From Powellomyces hirtus (lineage: Eukaryota > Chytridiomycota > Chytridiomycetes > Spizellomycetales > Powellomycetaceae): a DNA stretch of 64,000 nt. Position numbers and translations under genes: made by a program. The notes below the pieces were generated by a model. That model saw only the letters and a program-made list of their open reading frames with translations. It made no database searches and was not told the origin of the DNA. Positions 15,198 to 32,642 of this stretch are shown one piece after another (within the stretch, counting starts at the first letter, position 1; the number at the start of each line of letters is the position of its first letter). The stretch spans positions 496,001 to 560,000 of the forward strand of contig JAHLKG010000022.1 in assembly GCA_025526995.1 (NCBI GenBank). The letters run 5' to 3'.

Positions 15198-15700
15198 AGC
15201 GTTTCGCGGGGATTGGTGGTGGGGACTGTGACTGGCTGACTTTGAATAATATAGATGGAGCAGACGCATTGTGTTCCTAAGCTTCACAAGAGAATCTTTT
15301 TTTGCACCGCCTTTTTTTTGGTTTTTTTCTGACTTGCACACCACCTTCCCCGTCTTGAACGCTCTCTGATTCTGTGATATCCTTGCGGACGTGTTGACAA
15401 GCTGTGGTGTTTACTTCTTTTCTTTGTGCACTTATGGAAAACTCTCCCGATAGTGATTTGAACATGATGTGTGCAGCAAGACGCAAGTTTTACAAAAGAA
15501 AAAAAAAGGATAAAATCCGCACTAAACCCAATACAGGGTCTCGGACAACAACAGCAGCCCCAGCAAATCAATAGCCAGCAAGCAGTAGAGTGTAACCATC
15601 AAAAGAGTGAAGACGTGGGTACTAGTGCAGCTTGTAGTGTGTCCATTAGATATATCCGGCCACCACCCAACTCGCTTCCGTTTCCATTCCCCACACATCA
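15198..15700. other. Convergent intergenic, CDC6 / TGS1
   Basis: A 503-bp region between two convergent 3' ends. T- and A-rich runs (about 15,297-15,330 and 15,490-15,510) fit 3' UTR or cleavage signals. No gene is seen. Confidence 0.4.
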
Positions 15701-18409
<2,709 letters not shown>

Positions 18410-18771
18410 GGTGGAGCAGCAAGTGTGTTGGAGAAGAAATGGTCAAGCGCATTCCGCAGGAAAGTGAGGTAGGGAAACGCGAGGAGGTTGAGCAAAAACA
18501 TTTTTTGGCCTTCCTTGCAAGTCGTGATGTTGTCCAACGACCTTGCTTTCGCACAGAGACCACATGAGGCGCACTTTGCTGTTGATGAACATGGTATGGG
18601 GTTTTTGTTTCCATCGAATACAGTACAAGAATGGGTATTCGCGGAAGGATGAATCTATAGAGAAGTGGCTAGTTTTCGTCCCTTCCTATACTGCTAATAC
18701 TCTGGAAGTGGACAATGGGTTACACAAAATACTGTAGCAAAGTGGGCGTGACGAGTGTGGGTTTCTGTCCT
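18410..18771. other. Intergenic, TGS1 upstream / DLD downstream
   Basis: A 362-bp spacer between two same-strand genes. It carries the presumed TGS1 promoter and the DLD 3' UTR; no coding exon is supported. Confidence 0.4.
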
Positions 18772-21034
<2,263 letters not shown>

Positions 21035-22055
21035 TATGTGCTGTGTCGACTTGTTGCGATGGGCTGCAATTTGGTGGTCGTAAAGCAACTTGCTTCACGC
21101 ACACTCACTCGTCTGACTTGTTGGTTTGTTGCTGTCGATAATTTCCGCCTCAATAGTGTGTGCGTATAACCATGATGACTAATGCGGTGATAAGTTCAAA
21201 GCCTCATCGATACGAGTGAGTTCCATTTACCCCAGTATGGATTGATGAAAGTGCGCAGTACATCAATCACGTGGAGCACACAGAAGGGAGACAAACCAGG
21301 AGTGGGAGGCATGACGAATGAAATGCAATTAGAAGGGGAGAGGCGGAGGATCACGGAGTACAGAACCGGCCTAGAAGTATCACACCCTGGGGGCCGGTTT
21401 GCGTACGGGTTGTACCGGTACTTTGACGCGAAAGGCCTAGAAACACGCGATTCGACAATTCCGCGTGGAGTCGCCATGGATTACATATGGGACCACTTGC
21501 GGGCGGTAGTGTGAGAAAGAGGGCGTAATGACCGGCGGTACAGACCTTAGACGAAAAAATCACACCTCTGCTTCGGTGTCTGATGTGTTTGGCTATCGGT
21601 GTGAATCGGTGAATGGAACGACGGTGAATCTGTCCCAGAGGACGAGCAGCTCTCCTCGGGAAGAAACTCGCGTGAGTCACTGTTGGCTTGTGAATGGCTT
21701 GCAGCCTGAGCATGCTTGCTTTCAAACAACTCCAACTTGAGCTCCTCCTGCTTCCGTCTGGTTCTAAAGGTGAGAATTTGCCAAATAAGCTCCCCCACCG
21801 GGCTTCGTCCTCCCTCAGCCATCCAGCACATATGATACCACCCGCGCGCTCTCTCATCATTCGTTAACGTCCTTCCTTTCCTTCCTTTATTTTTTTCCTT
21901 GCTCGCCACTCAACGTATTGTTTGCAACTGTCAACTCGCATCCGTAAAGTTATTCAACAGTCTCGCTATCGATCACCGTCATCAGTATCGCTCTCCCTCC
22001 TTGTCTCCTGTCCTCTCTCTCGTTCATCGAGAACAGCTCGCTGCACCCATCCTTG
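21035..22055. promoter_or_regulatory. Shared upstream region, DLD / velvet factor
   Basis: A 1.0-kb divergent spacer. The last ~200 bp before the velvet start is pyrimidine-rich (CTTTCCTTCC and TCTCGCTATCG runs), as is common for fungal 5' leaders. No coding exon or defined operator is supported. Confidence 0.35.
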
Positions 22056-24603
22056 ATGTCTCGTCGCTCTGGTTCCGCCCGCCGAAAGAAAAAGTCTGAT
22101 CCGCCACGCACCATCGTCCCTCCGTCGGACGGAGACGTCGGCCCCTTGCCTCCACTGGCAGCAGTAGCAGGAGGTTCTTTGGCGCCTGCACGACCACCGC
22201 CACTTCCGCCGCCACCAGTTCTTACGCATCAACAATACGAACCCGGCAATCACACCTATAACCATATTGATCACAGTCAGCACCAGTTCCGTCGGCCCTT
22301 TCCTCCTCTTCCGCCGCAACAAATAGCGCAACCGTCACATTGGGGGACGTTTCCAGCACTCCCGCTGCAGTCACCACCGCTACCACCACCACACCAACAA
22401 CAATATTCTCCTGCTGCATCTCAGTATCAACAACACCAATACCCGTTCTACCAGATACCTCCGCCACAACAACAGCAGCAGCAGCACTTTCAGCTCCCCA
22501 CTCAGGCTCAACCTCAGCCACCTCAGCCTCAGCTCCACCAGTACCTAGGACGTCCATATCATCTCCCTCCACAGCACCACAACGCGCAACACCAGCAACC
22601 GATCTATCACTATCATGGAGTTGGACTTGGAACCGGACCTGAACCTAGTCATGGTGGCGCTTCGGATGAAACGTGAGTCCAGGCCCCGCGCGCGAGAGCG
22701 TGAACAATAGGCATTCAGCGGTTTTTCTTCTGGAAGTCGGTACGCCCGTTTCCATAGAAAACCGGCATCTCACGAATCCTTGTGTGACCTTGTATGGCTG
22801 AGCGCGCGGGCGCGTCGTTTTTGCAGCTTTCTTTTGACCGCGCGTCGACGACGCCAACCCTCCACCATCCCAACAATCCCGCCATCGTTGCTCAAAGACT
22901 CCCTAACTGACCTTCGTATTCCATCTCTCTTCCCACCCGCCCCCCATCGTTACCTACCTTTTAGACAATATGAGCTGCGCATCATTCAACAGCCTGTTCG
23001 TGCGCGAATGTCCGGATTCGGAAATTCAGGTAATTTTTCCGCCTCCGTCGCAGACAGCCACGTTCAAAGACATATGTAATTTGATTGACAATTTCCATTT
23101 TTTACGGTTTCCTAGATCGTCGGCCAGTCGATCCGGTAAGCTTTCATGTTCTGTTGTTGCACGAAAACTAGTGTGAATGTGTATTGACGGGGCTCGTGTT
23201 ATTCTATTCCATTCTTTGCTTCCATTTTTTAGTCTCCGATCCTCCAGCTGATTACTTACGGGCCACGCGGTCCCGTCCAAATAGGGTTTGTGTTTTATGC
23301 GCCAGACCCCCAGTTCCGGCGGTACTCGATTTTTATGTTACACCATCGCGTGGTTACTAACCGGGCCTTTGGTTTCGGTTTTGTTTTTTGTTTTTGTTTT
23401 TGATCGTATTTGATAGACCCGACGAAGCCGCGAAACTCGTTGTTCATGCATCTCTGTGGAGTGCGGATGGATTGGAAGATAGGAATGTCGTCGTCAGTCC
23501 GTATTACTATGTCTCCCGACATGATCGCAGCCGCGAAGATGGCCATAATTCGGATGAGAAGGACGAGAGAGATGGTGACGTGGATGGCGGGGATGAGGAC
23601 GGGCGGGCCGCTGGACATGTCGATGGGATGGAAGACGGGGACGGAGATGTGGATGGTCATGGATCGCCGGATGATCATCAGCAGCATGCGCATCATGACC
23701 ATCACCCTCATTATCATCAGCACCGCCACGGAGGTCGACCAGACGCTCCGCTCCCGCCCCCCGCCGCGACCACCGCGCGATCCACTTTGGGTTCCGCCGG
23801 TGCCGCCGTCAATGCCGACGACCGCAATGTCACACTCCAGATTCACCCGCCAGACTCCACCGGCAACCTATCCACCACAACCCCCTCCACGACCGCCCCA
23901 TCGTCACCCTCCCTCTCCGCCACAACGACCACAACAACACCCTCACCCACCTCCTCCCTCGACACGGACTCGGATAACAGCAATGAGAGTACCGCCGATG
24001 GGAAGAGCAGTAGCTGTACACGGCGTCGCGATATGATCCAGACTCTGGTTGGATCGGTCGTGTCACAGTGCACGCCGCTGAAAGACCTCGAGGGAAGGAT
24101 GGGCTTGTTTGCGATTTTCCATGATTTGAGTATTAGGACACCGGGACAGTACAGGATCCGGTTTAGCTTGTTGAGGTTGTTCCCAAAGTAAGTATCGGTA
24201 TGCCGTAAATAGAACGCTTGGGTGGGGGGCTCCCTCGGAACCTAAGAGAACGGAACAACCCCTCAGGGCATTAATATGTACATAGACACTCATACAACAC
24301 AACCGCAATCCACATTGTACCCACGAGACCTCTCTCCGTCACGAACTTTCCTGCAATAACTCACCAACTAAACTAATTTCCGTCCCTTCCCTCCCTGAAC
24401 CACACAGCATCCCCTCGCCCACAACCACCCCCATCATCACCTCAGTTCTCTCCGACATTGTCGACGTCTTCCAACCAAAACGCTTCCCCGGCCTCCTCGT
24501 CACCACCCGCCTCTCCCAACACTTTGCCAACCAGGGCGTGCCCATCCACGTCCGGAAATCTGCGCCCCAGAACAGTCGCGCAAAAAAGGAACTGCAGGAA
24601 TGA
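22056..24603 (+). CDS. Velvet-domain transcription regulator
   Basis: Member of the fungal velvet family (VosA/VelB/VelC/VeA), NF-kB-fold DNA-binding regulators of development and spore formation. Exons: 22056-22673, 22965-23029, 23116-23135, 23233-23285, 23417-24187 and 24408-24603. The N-terminus (about 200 residues) is Pro/Gln/His-rich and disordered. Velvet signatures follow in order: YELRIIQQPVRARMSGFG, DRRPVDP, SPILQLI, VVHASLWSADG, then VSQCTPLKDLEGRMGLFAIF, DLSIRTPGQYRIRFSL, and the C-terminal VDVFQPKRFPGL and SQHFANQGVPIHVRK. The domain is split by an insertion of about 180 residues (Asp/His-rich, then Thr/Ser/Pro-rich) between SADG and the VSQCTPLKD block. The 20-nt and 53-nt exons and the GTTTGT donor at 23286 are the weakest parts. 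Which velvet subfamily it belongs to is not decidable here. Confidence 0.85.
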
Positions 24604-25598
24604 GGAGCCTTGTGGTGAAGGTGCGGACAGATGTCCACACGTGATTGCGTGCGTCGGGGGAAATCAAGTCGAGGTACCCCAGCACGGGCGCATCCACGCA
24701 CATACAACTGCATACGCGACGCGACGCGCAACTATTTCTCGAACCATCCCGCATCGGACCAGAACAAAAGAAAACTTACCTTCTTCCTGCGTTGGTCTGC
24801 TCCCGCTCGCGACCGACACTGAAAAGATGACAACGCCAACAGGTCAACCGCGATCGTCTCCCCCCACACTCTCACAACCCGACCGGGTCCCACACCAAAC
24901 CATAACTCTCTACCCTTTTCTTGATTACCAATTCAATATCACATACCCCCCAGCAATTTGTTTGTTCCCCCAATTCTGCATATCATGTACAGCATCCTTC
25001 CCCTCCACTCCCCCCCCCCCCGGCAGTAGACTTTAAGCAGAGTTGATGCTGCTGTATTCCCCCGTAGCATTGAACAATGATACGCTTGATTGTGTGTCCA
25101 ATCGTTTCGGATGCCATTACGCACCCGATACTTTTACCGCCTGCACTTGGATTGCCCCCAATCAGAACCACGCCTGTCCAAAACTGTGATGTCCGTTCCA
25201 CAGTCCAAGATCGCCCGCACTTCACACACCCACGCTAGCTCGTATCACTGCCGGGATGGAGAACATGTGCGATAGGATTGAACGCTATTCTCGGTGCATG
25301 CGTATTGGACGGGATTTAGATCGCCCAAACGACGAGACAGATGGCGATTTTCCCCCCAGTACTCAAGAATACACAAAAAGATGGAATGAAAATGCGATGC
25401 ACAAGCAAGTAGTCACCAATTCAGTGTGCCGGCATTTAAGCAGGATCGCTATCGACACTCCCATAATACCCTCAAAAATAAAACGCCATATACATTTCCC
25501 AATACCTCCAGAAATATCGCGTTTGTTTCGTTGTGGGCGACTACACATTCCCCAAAATGGCTGAAAGGTGGGTGGTCAGAAAGGGTGCTCAATCGTAT
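24604..25598. other. Convergent intergenic, velvet / amidohydrolase
   Basis: About 1 kb between convergent 3' ends, with poly-C (25,010-25,020) and a pyrimidine-rich stretch (24,835-25,025). No coding exon is supported. Confidence 0.4.
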
Positions 25599-28500
25599 TC
25601 ACAGTTGTTCCGGTTTGCAGGTCACTTTCTCTCGATCAGCGGTGAGCAGAATGCGCGTCCCAAAGACGACGGGAGATCCGTCGTAGACCACGAACGAGGC
25701 GGGACGACCCACTGTAATTCGACCATCATCTGGTAACTGAGGATATAGGGGTTGGCGACGCGCTTCTTTCAGCGCATCAGCCACGTCCCATGTGACCCAT
25801 CCCACCGCATCCGATTCGGTCGGGGAGCTCGGCTTTCTAGTTGTGTTGTTACCCTGGTCATGAGAATGGGCAGAGGAATGCGAATCTGCCAGCGCCCAGC
25901 CGGCTTCCCACATGAGATCACGCGTGTCGCCTGGGAGGTCGACTGCAAGTGCGACTTTGACTCCCGCCTCGCGGAGAATGTCAATGCGGCTTTTCTCCTC
26001 TTGGCCTGGCAGGATACAGCGCCGGGTTTCATACGTTCCTGGTGTGCACCGTGCTGGGGACAGGATCACGGGCGTGTTTGTCGAGTTGAGACGGGCGGCG
26101 GCGAGATGCGCTTCTGCACCGCCGGCTATCGTTAGTGCTGGGACTATTCCCGATTGGGTAAGGTCAAGAACGCGATGGATGTCGTTGACTTCATTGACCT
26201 GCAAACATTGAGCATGATCCGAAGAAATTAGTCTCCGGTCTCCCTCCTGATCCTTTGTAGGGTGCAGGATCAAAAGAAACGGCCGCTTACATGAACGACA
26301 AGGCGCATGCCCCGACGCACCAACGCCCAGGGACCCTCCGATTTACCTAACATTCGGCGAACTTGTGCGAATTGCCCAGACACGGAATTTGCAAAGGTGT
26401 GCCCATCTTTTGCTTCGTCACCGATCGTGATGTGCAAAGCTGCGTAGTCAGGGTCCCGATACTTTTCTGAATTCGCAGTTGTAAGGTCTGCCCAAAATAG
26501 ATCGAGAGGACAATAGCTTATCAGCATCAAATTGAAGGGTAATATGTTGCATGTTGGTTACCTTCTGCGCCAGTGCGGAAGCCAAAACTGCTCCCCTGTA
26601 CAAGTCCACGATTCGTCGGCACAGCCACGGCCTCTAACACGCCCGCATGATTTGCCGCTCGCAGCTGCTTCGAGTCGCTGGCAACTCTGACAGCCCAACG
26701 AGCATCTGTGCCCCCCGCTTCGGCAAGGGCGGCAAAGTCCTTGACAGATCCGTCCCGGGTACTAGACTCGGAGCCGATCTCACTCATTCCCAAACTTGAC
26801 AATGCAGCGATCAATCCCTGCATGACAAGATCACGTGAATACGTCAAAAACGGGATGGTCAACAATGTTTTGCTCCATCCATGGCAGCTTACCGGTGTGA
26901 CCACTCCCCCTCCGACATCATAGACATCTCCACGAGGCTCACAACTGCCCAAGCAGGTTACAACACCGTTCTCGACCACGATAGAGCTTATCTGATACGG
27001 GCCGGTCTCGTTCGTATGCGCGCGTCCAATGTTCGTGATGCTGTATACGCTAACATTAGCTGAGCAATGGGTTGGTGTGTCTGGAATTTTCAAGACGCTG
27101 CGGGTTTCAGGCGTTGATTCGGCTGCAACGCTACTATTTTTACCGAGCGGCTGCGAGATGGTCTCGTAACCATCTGTGTAAACGCGAAGCGGATGGGCAC
27201 CGAGAGACAGAGGATGCCTAAGCTCACCCGGCATTACGCCAATGTAAGTTGGCAGCAGATGCGACCCCAATATTCGATTGTGACTTACGCGTTCCAAACA
27301 ACAACGTCGGCATCATAGCCAGGCGCAATGGTTCCAATCCGATGGCCGAGCCCAAGCTTGCGTGCCGGCACGCTAGTCACGGATGCAATCGCGTCCTCGG
27401 CTTCGAGTCCGTAGTGATGAGCCTTTGCGGCCTCGAAAATCAAATGCTGAGAGTTGAGGACGGGATGGTCCGACTTGTAGGCTACATCGACGCCCGCTGC
27501 ACGCAAAATGGCGCCCGCACGTACGGATGTGTCATACGCTTCCTTTTTGTAACCCCAGTTGTCTGCCTACTCGGCAAATCGAAAGAAGACCGTCAGTCAT
27601 TGGTCATTGGACAAGAGCGCCCGCCATTTAATCGCAAACATTGGCCCGCCAATCCTTTTGATACTCACAAATAGCGCGACCGAGATATTCTCGCGAGCGA
27701 GAAGGGCAGGCACTTGCCAAGCAGACAGTGCATGGTGGAAAGTTTGTATTTTAAAACCAAATTCATGGGACATCCGAACCATCATCTCGAGGTCGTGTGG
27801 CTGGCGAATCGGATGGAACGCAGAAAAATTTAGGCGTAACGGCGTGCTACACCAACTTGACATAGCACGCACCTCATAGCAATGGACGTTCAGTAACACT
27901 TCTCCTTTGAGCAACGCAGCGAGACTTTCAAAGGCCAGGTCCGTTGGGTAACGTGTGCTAATGACTTGATGCGCAGCAGCGCGGCCATACTTGTGGCGGG
28001 CTGCTCCAGCTGCCGCGCACCAATCTTTCTGACGATGAAGCAAGTCCCGCGCTGCCGCAAACGAGCGGCGGAAACCCCAAGCGGAACCAAGACGAGATCC
28101 GGGGAGCTTGTCTATTTCAAGATCGTATTAGATGCCGCAGGAAAGACTAGGCGTGAGGAAAATGCCATGTGATAAATCTCCATACCTCGTGAACCGTAAA
28201 CGCGCTTCGGGTTCTCGCCACTACAAGACGAAACCGTGGTTAATTGACGTCTCTTGGAGCTCGAAAAACAGCAGCACATCGCCGGGTTACCAGGCCATTT
28301 TCATCCAACGAAGCTGGTGGTCCTCGTCACCAGCCCCAATTCTCATGTCCGCCACTTCATTGCTCTTCAATTTCCGGTGCTTAATCACAAAGCCCTCTCC
28401 ACCCATCAAGTTGCCTGATCCAGGGAGGATCAGGGACGTGGTGACTCCCCCACTATTAATGGCCCGTATGGCAGGGTCGTTGGGGCTGGGAAGCGGCGGG

Positions 28501-29220
28501 GAGACACGGATCAGCATCTGACGAATGTGCGCAGGCCAGCAAAGGGCACTCGTGGAATTCACATACTTGAATCCGTCCAGAGCACGCAGCTGTGGCATCA
28601 AAGGGCTTTCAGTCATTTCGTTCGTGTCGTCGGTCGCCCATAGCGCGGGCCAGCTGTCCACACCGGCATGACTGTTGCACCAATGAAACCAAGTGCATCA
28701 GAATCCGCTCCATATTACCCGTTCGTCAAACCTTTCTCCTCTAGTACCTGTGCTGATCAATCAGGCCAGGTGTTACCCATCGGCCGCCGACATCCAACTC
28801 GATCCACTCGTCGCTCTTGGTCTTTGGTGCCTTGACAAAAACGCCGTGGCGCCAGGCGACGTCAACCCCGTACTGGATCGTGCCGTCACCATTCAATAGT
28901 GTCGCATTGCGGAGGACTGTCGGCTTGCTCTTCTCCTCTCCGCCAATGCCATCTCTAGGGTTCTGACTACGCTCGCTGGCGGTCTTGATATATGCCGGCA
29001 CGTGGGGTGTGCAATGAGTTTCCCACGCGTGCGAAAAGGACGCCGCCGAAATGCCATTGACAGTAGCGGGTGGTATACTCGGGCGAAAGAGCAGAATTGC
29101 GGGGCCGCCGAGAACGAAAGCTAGAAAGAAAGCCCATGCTGCTCCTGATGGTTTGGCCATGGCGGAGGCGCGGAAGAGACTGCCACCTGCGTTCACAGGC
29201 GGTTGCTTAAGGTCCGACAT
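25599..29220 (-). CDS. Membrane-anchored amidohydrolase-superfamily protein
   Basis: Large (roughly 1,000 residues) metal-dependent hydrolase-fold protein; the substrate is unknown. The start at 29220 (MSDLKQPPV) gives a short cytosolic tail and one hydrophobic segment (WAFFLAFVLGGPAILLF), so it is probably a type II membrane protein with a lumenal or extracellular enzyme. The first amidohydrolase unit has the metal ligands: GLIDQHSHAG, whose HxH is assembled across an intron at about 28,740/28,675; a His in LLNVHCYE; a His pair in QTFHHALSAW; and the catalytic Asp in AYKSDHPVLN. A second beta-sandwich signature (VYDVGGGVVTPG, about 26,930) starts a C-terminal half that lacks an obvious HxH and looks like a degenerate second unit. 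It ends GRITVGRPASFVVYDG, typical of composite-domain closure. It sits head-to-tail with the LEA2-like gene upstream. Confidence 0.8.
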
Positions 29221-29637
29221 GACGCTTGACAGGTACCAATACTTGCGCCGAGTAGGATATGTCTGAAATGAGAGGACACAGTCTTTCCGCAATAGTGCTT
29301 CAAGCTCGTGCAAAGTGGGTCAGAAATACATGGGACTTCGGGATGGACATGAGAGTTTTTGACTCAAAAGATCTATGACGCTGAATTACTGACGCGTACG
29401 TGTCGCGTCCTTGCAAAATCATCAGTACGGTAGTCGAGATGAACACCGCAGAAATAAACTGGCAGAAAGATGGAGAACGTCTCATCAGGCCCCTAAAGCA
29501 CAAGATGCAGAAACTGACAGCAAGTAGAGTATGATATGTACCACATGTAATATGGGCAGATTGCAAGTTGATATGCGGGGTCCAAGGGAGTAGGTGCGAC
29601 GGCAGCAGCAAAGACTTGGGGTGTCAAATGCTGAAAA
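29221..29637. other. Intergenic spacer
   Basis: A 417-bp region between same-strand genes; presumed amidohydrolase promoter. No coding exon is supported. Confidence 0.35.
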
Positions 29638-30324
29638 TTATGGTATTGTCGGGCAATTCAGGCTCACAAGCCCCTCAAAACTCCTCTGGATTGCGAACAG
29701 CTTCAATGTCGCAACAGCTCTATACCTAATCCTCAAATTCCCGCCCGCATTCCCGCCCCCAAAGCACGCTACTAACAGCCGAGTCTCCGTCGTCGCCGCA
29801 TTGGCGGCTGGTACGGCATACTGAATGGCGACCGGCACATCAAAGGTTGTTGTCCCGCGAGGCTGGATCCGAATATTCTGCAAAGTTGTAACCGCAACTT
29901 GGGTATCCGCTGCAGCTACGAATGCCGTCAAGACGAGCGTCTGCACCGGGATGGGAATGTAGTTCTCGGTCTCAACACGAACCGCAACCTGCAAGGCCGC
30001 CTTAACCGTCGTTATATTACTTTCGTCGGTCGTGACACTGTATGAGTCAAGCACCGGTTGGTTTGTGGAGATGACGAGGTCACGCGGAACGAAGAAGAAC
30101 GAGGCGATGGAGAGCAATGCAGTAATGAGCAAGATGTGGGTGATGAGGCACCATGTGCGGTTAGCGAAGCAGACGCAGTAGCGGTTTGGTGGTGGGGCTC
30201 CTGGGGCCAGGCGTTTCGAAGGCGTTGTTGGACTAGGGACGGGCCAGGTTGATGGGGGGTTCTTAGCATTGCGGCTAGAACTTCGCGGACGGAGATTATA
30301 GTTGTGGGACGGCGAAGATGCCAT
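29638..30324 (-). CDS. LEA2-like single-pass membrane protein
   Basis: A single uninterrupted 228-residue frame starting MASSPSHNYNLRPR. About 55 residues of disordered, basic, Ser/Pro-rich cytosolic tail precede one membrane helix (CLITHILLITALLSIASFFF). The remaining region of about 145 residues has alternating beta-type hydrophobicity (TVKAALQVAVRVETENYIPI, RGTTTFDVPVAI). Short tail, one helix and an outward beta-sandwich with the pattern NP-like/ENYIPI fit the LEA_2 (water-stress/NDR1-like) fold. This is a pattern judgement and no catalytic function is implied. It is unusual here in lacking introns. Confidence 0.6.
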   Translation of the reverse strand: MASSPSHNYNLRPRSSSRNAKNPPSTWPVPSPTTPSKRLAPGAPPPNRYCVCFANRTWCLITHILLITALLSIASFFFVPRDLVISTNQPVLDSYSVTTDESNITTVKAALQVAVRVETENYIPIPVQTLVLTAFVAAADTQVAVTTLQNIRIQPRGTTTFDVPVAIQYAVPAANAATTETRLLVACFGGGNAGGNLRIRYRAVATLKLFAIQRSFEGLVSLNCPTIP

Positions 30325-30537
30325 TAAGAGGGGGTGGCAATGATCGACAGTTCCGTTTGTTTACGCTCTCATTCGTTCTCTGTCGCCGGAGGGAAATTGT
30401 GTATTTTCGGACCTTTATCCTGACGCGTGCGCCACATCTCAACGCGTCTCTTTTCCAAAAACTGTACAAGTCGGTATCCAGTTTGCTGTCATCGCGGGTG
30501 GGAGACTGCAGTTGGTGCTCCAATGAGTCTGGGCAAT

Positions 30538-31537
30538 TTACTCGCGCGTATTCAAAAGAGGGTCTTGAAAAAAAAAGGGCCGTGGTAGAAGCTGGACGCC
30601 TGGAGGGTGGTCAAGTGATGACCTGTTATTACAGTTTTCTATGCGAAATTGAACAAGATTATGCCACAGACGAAGTAGGTGCCCCGTGGGTGCGTAGACA
30701 CGAGGTGCGTCTCGTCCAACGGCAACCCATCCCAAAAAATGAGGACTTTTGTGTGGACTTGAGAAAGGGGGGGGGGGGGGGGTAGGGTTGGAAGTTCCTA
30801 GTAATGAAAATCTTTGGAGGAAGCAGGCTTCTCTACGTTTACGGCTATCGGGAGCGGGGGCGCGGACGGCGTCCTGTAAATCTCCAATCAGGAAGCCGAG
30901 CAATGATAGCATGGTGAGCGCTAGCGCGGCGATGGTAAAGCCCGTAAACACGTCGAGCTGGTCAAAGAGGTAGCGGGCGATGCCGGCGAGTAACCACCCG
31001 AGGATCGACCCAGCGAGGTCTATGTAAATGGGGAGGAAGAGGAAGAAGAGACGGGCTGATTTCGCTCGAAATGGTCGAATTCGACTCCGCGGTGGTCGCA
31101 TTGGAAGAGGCCACGCGATGCATTGCGATTGCGACGCAGAAGAAACAGGATGTAGCTGGCGAACGCGGTCCACGGGCTGATGTATCTGGCTACGTACAAC
31201 GTTTCCCAACTGTCAGAAAGCGGTGTTTCGCGCGACCCACTCGCTGATGCCGATGAGATTAGTGACCGAGCACCCAGCCAGGCCTAGACACCCCGACGAT
31301 TTTGACGGGTAGAGCGAGACGCATCGGCCTTGTTCTCTCAATTAGACTCTGCATGATTTTGTAATACGCGAAGAGGAACGTGAAGTTGGACAGGATAGTA
31401 ATCAATTGGATCGCGAGTGTTGAATTGGTCAATGACCTTCCTAGTTTCCCCGAGACCAGTTCCCTTCAACAAGATAGAACCATCGCAGTTGGAGCGCTGT
31501 CGAGATCGCGGATAGTGCGTTACCTATGGAAAGCCAT
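30538..31537 (-). CDS. Putative multipass membrane protein (exons unresolved)
   Basis: I do not recognise the family. Several hydrophobic coding-like segments on one strand look like a multipass protein. A start at 31537 (MAFHR) could splice through GTAACG to SLTNSTLAIQLITILSNFTFLFA. Another exon reads WETLYVARYISPW and ASYILFLLRRNRNA. A third reads LFFLFLPIYIDLAGSILGWL and FTIAALALTMLSLLGFLIG, then DLQDAVRAPAP. I could not choose the donors between them with confidence, and an alternative open segment (GCLGLAGCSVTNLIGISEWV) overlaps the second intron. The frame after the last helix stays open to 30538 through low-complexity sequence including a poly-G run (30,767-30,782), so the true C-terminus is unclear. 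Confidence 0.35.
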
Positions 31538-32642
31538 ATTCGAGCAGGATATCGGTTGCCCCGGAGGAGAAAGAGCACGGCGGGACTGCGTAGATGATCC
31601 CTGTGGCCCAGTAGAAGGCGATAGGATTGGGAGCGTTTCTAGCTGTATGAGTTTGAGTCCCGGCGAGTATTATTGGGCTCGAACGACGGAGAAGCAACGA
31701 ATAAAGAAAGAGGGAAAAGGGATCCTGGTGTGTGCGAGGGGGATTGGATGGTTTATGGGGTGACGGGACATCGGTCGTCTGTCATGCTTTCTTATATGTG
31801 GGCGTGCGCCCTGCGAAGTGACTTTTTTCCTCAACTACTTCCACTCTTTTTTGATTTATACTATCCTTTCGTGTGCCACAAAAAAGACGGGACATATGAA
31901 TGTGGCAGTGACAGCGTGATAATCTGTTCCGTTTCAAGTTGATCCAAACCCGCTGAGATGACGGCGCATATGTTCACACATTCTTCAACCCTCGACTAAA
32001 ATTCCTTTCATGATCGAGCGGCCCCCTGCAAATCGCGGGATATGGTAAGTTGGCGACGTGTCCTGTTGCTGCGACCGAACGCCCAAAGGTTGATTAAAAG
32101 TGAGGGGTTGTGGATCTAAACAGACTTTTTGGGTTTGCGCTTGGATGGCGGTTTCGTTCTGCACAGCCCACGAGATGAAACAAATAGCCATGTTGAGAAT
32201 ATACCGCCTCAAAGTGTCCCCCCACGTGTCATGTTGCGTCCAGGAGAGAGTGCCAGTGACCCCCGCTGCGAGAGGATCCACATGTTCAATGCAGAGTAGA
32301 AACGGGGCTTCAAATGCACCACTGTTTTATTTATTCTGTGCTTTGCGACTGCATTGGACCAGCGCTGGACCCAGAACAGTGATTTTTGGGGAGCCAGCAC
32401 TCCTTCCCTCCATTTCACACCGCTCCAAACTGCGACGAAGAACCAGCTGTTGGGATTTCCCCGGGTACGCAACACAACCGATCGCCCGGGAACGCGACGC
32501 GATCGTGACTCACCGTCATTCCCCAAAGGTGTGCACCATCCCGCTTGTCATCACAATATTGGTATACATACAGCAACAGTATCCTATCCTCCCGAAATCC
32601 TTCGCATCCCCCACCCACCCACCTGCTTTTTGACCTAGAACA
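31538..32642. other. Intergenic, divergent spacer
   Basis: About 1.1 kb between the membrane-protein gene (-) and the DUF427 gene (+). I see no defensible exon. Confidence 0.35.
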
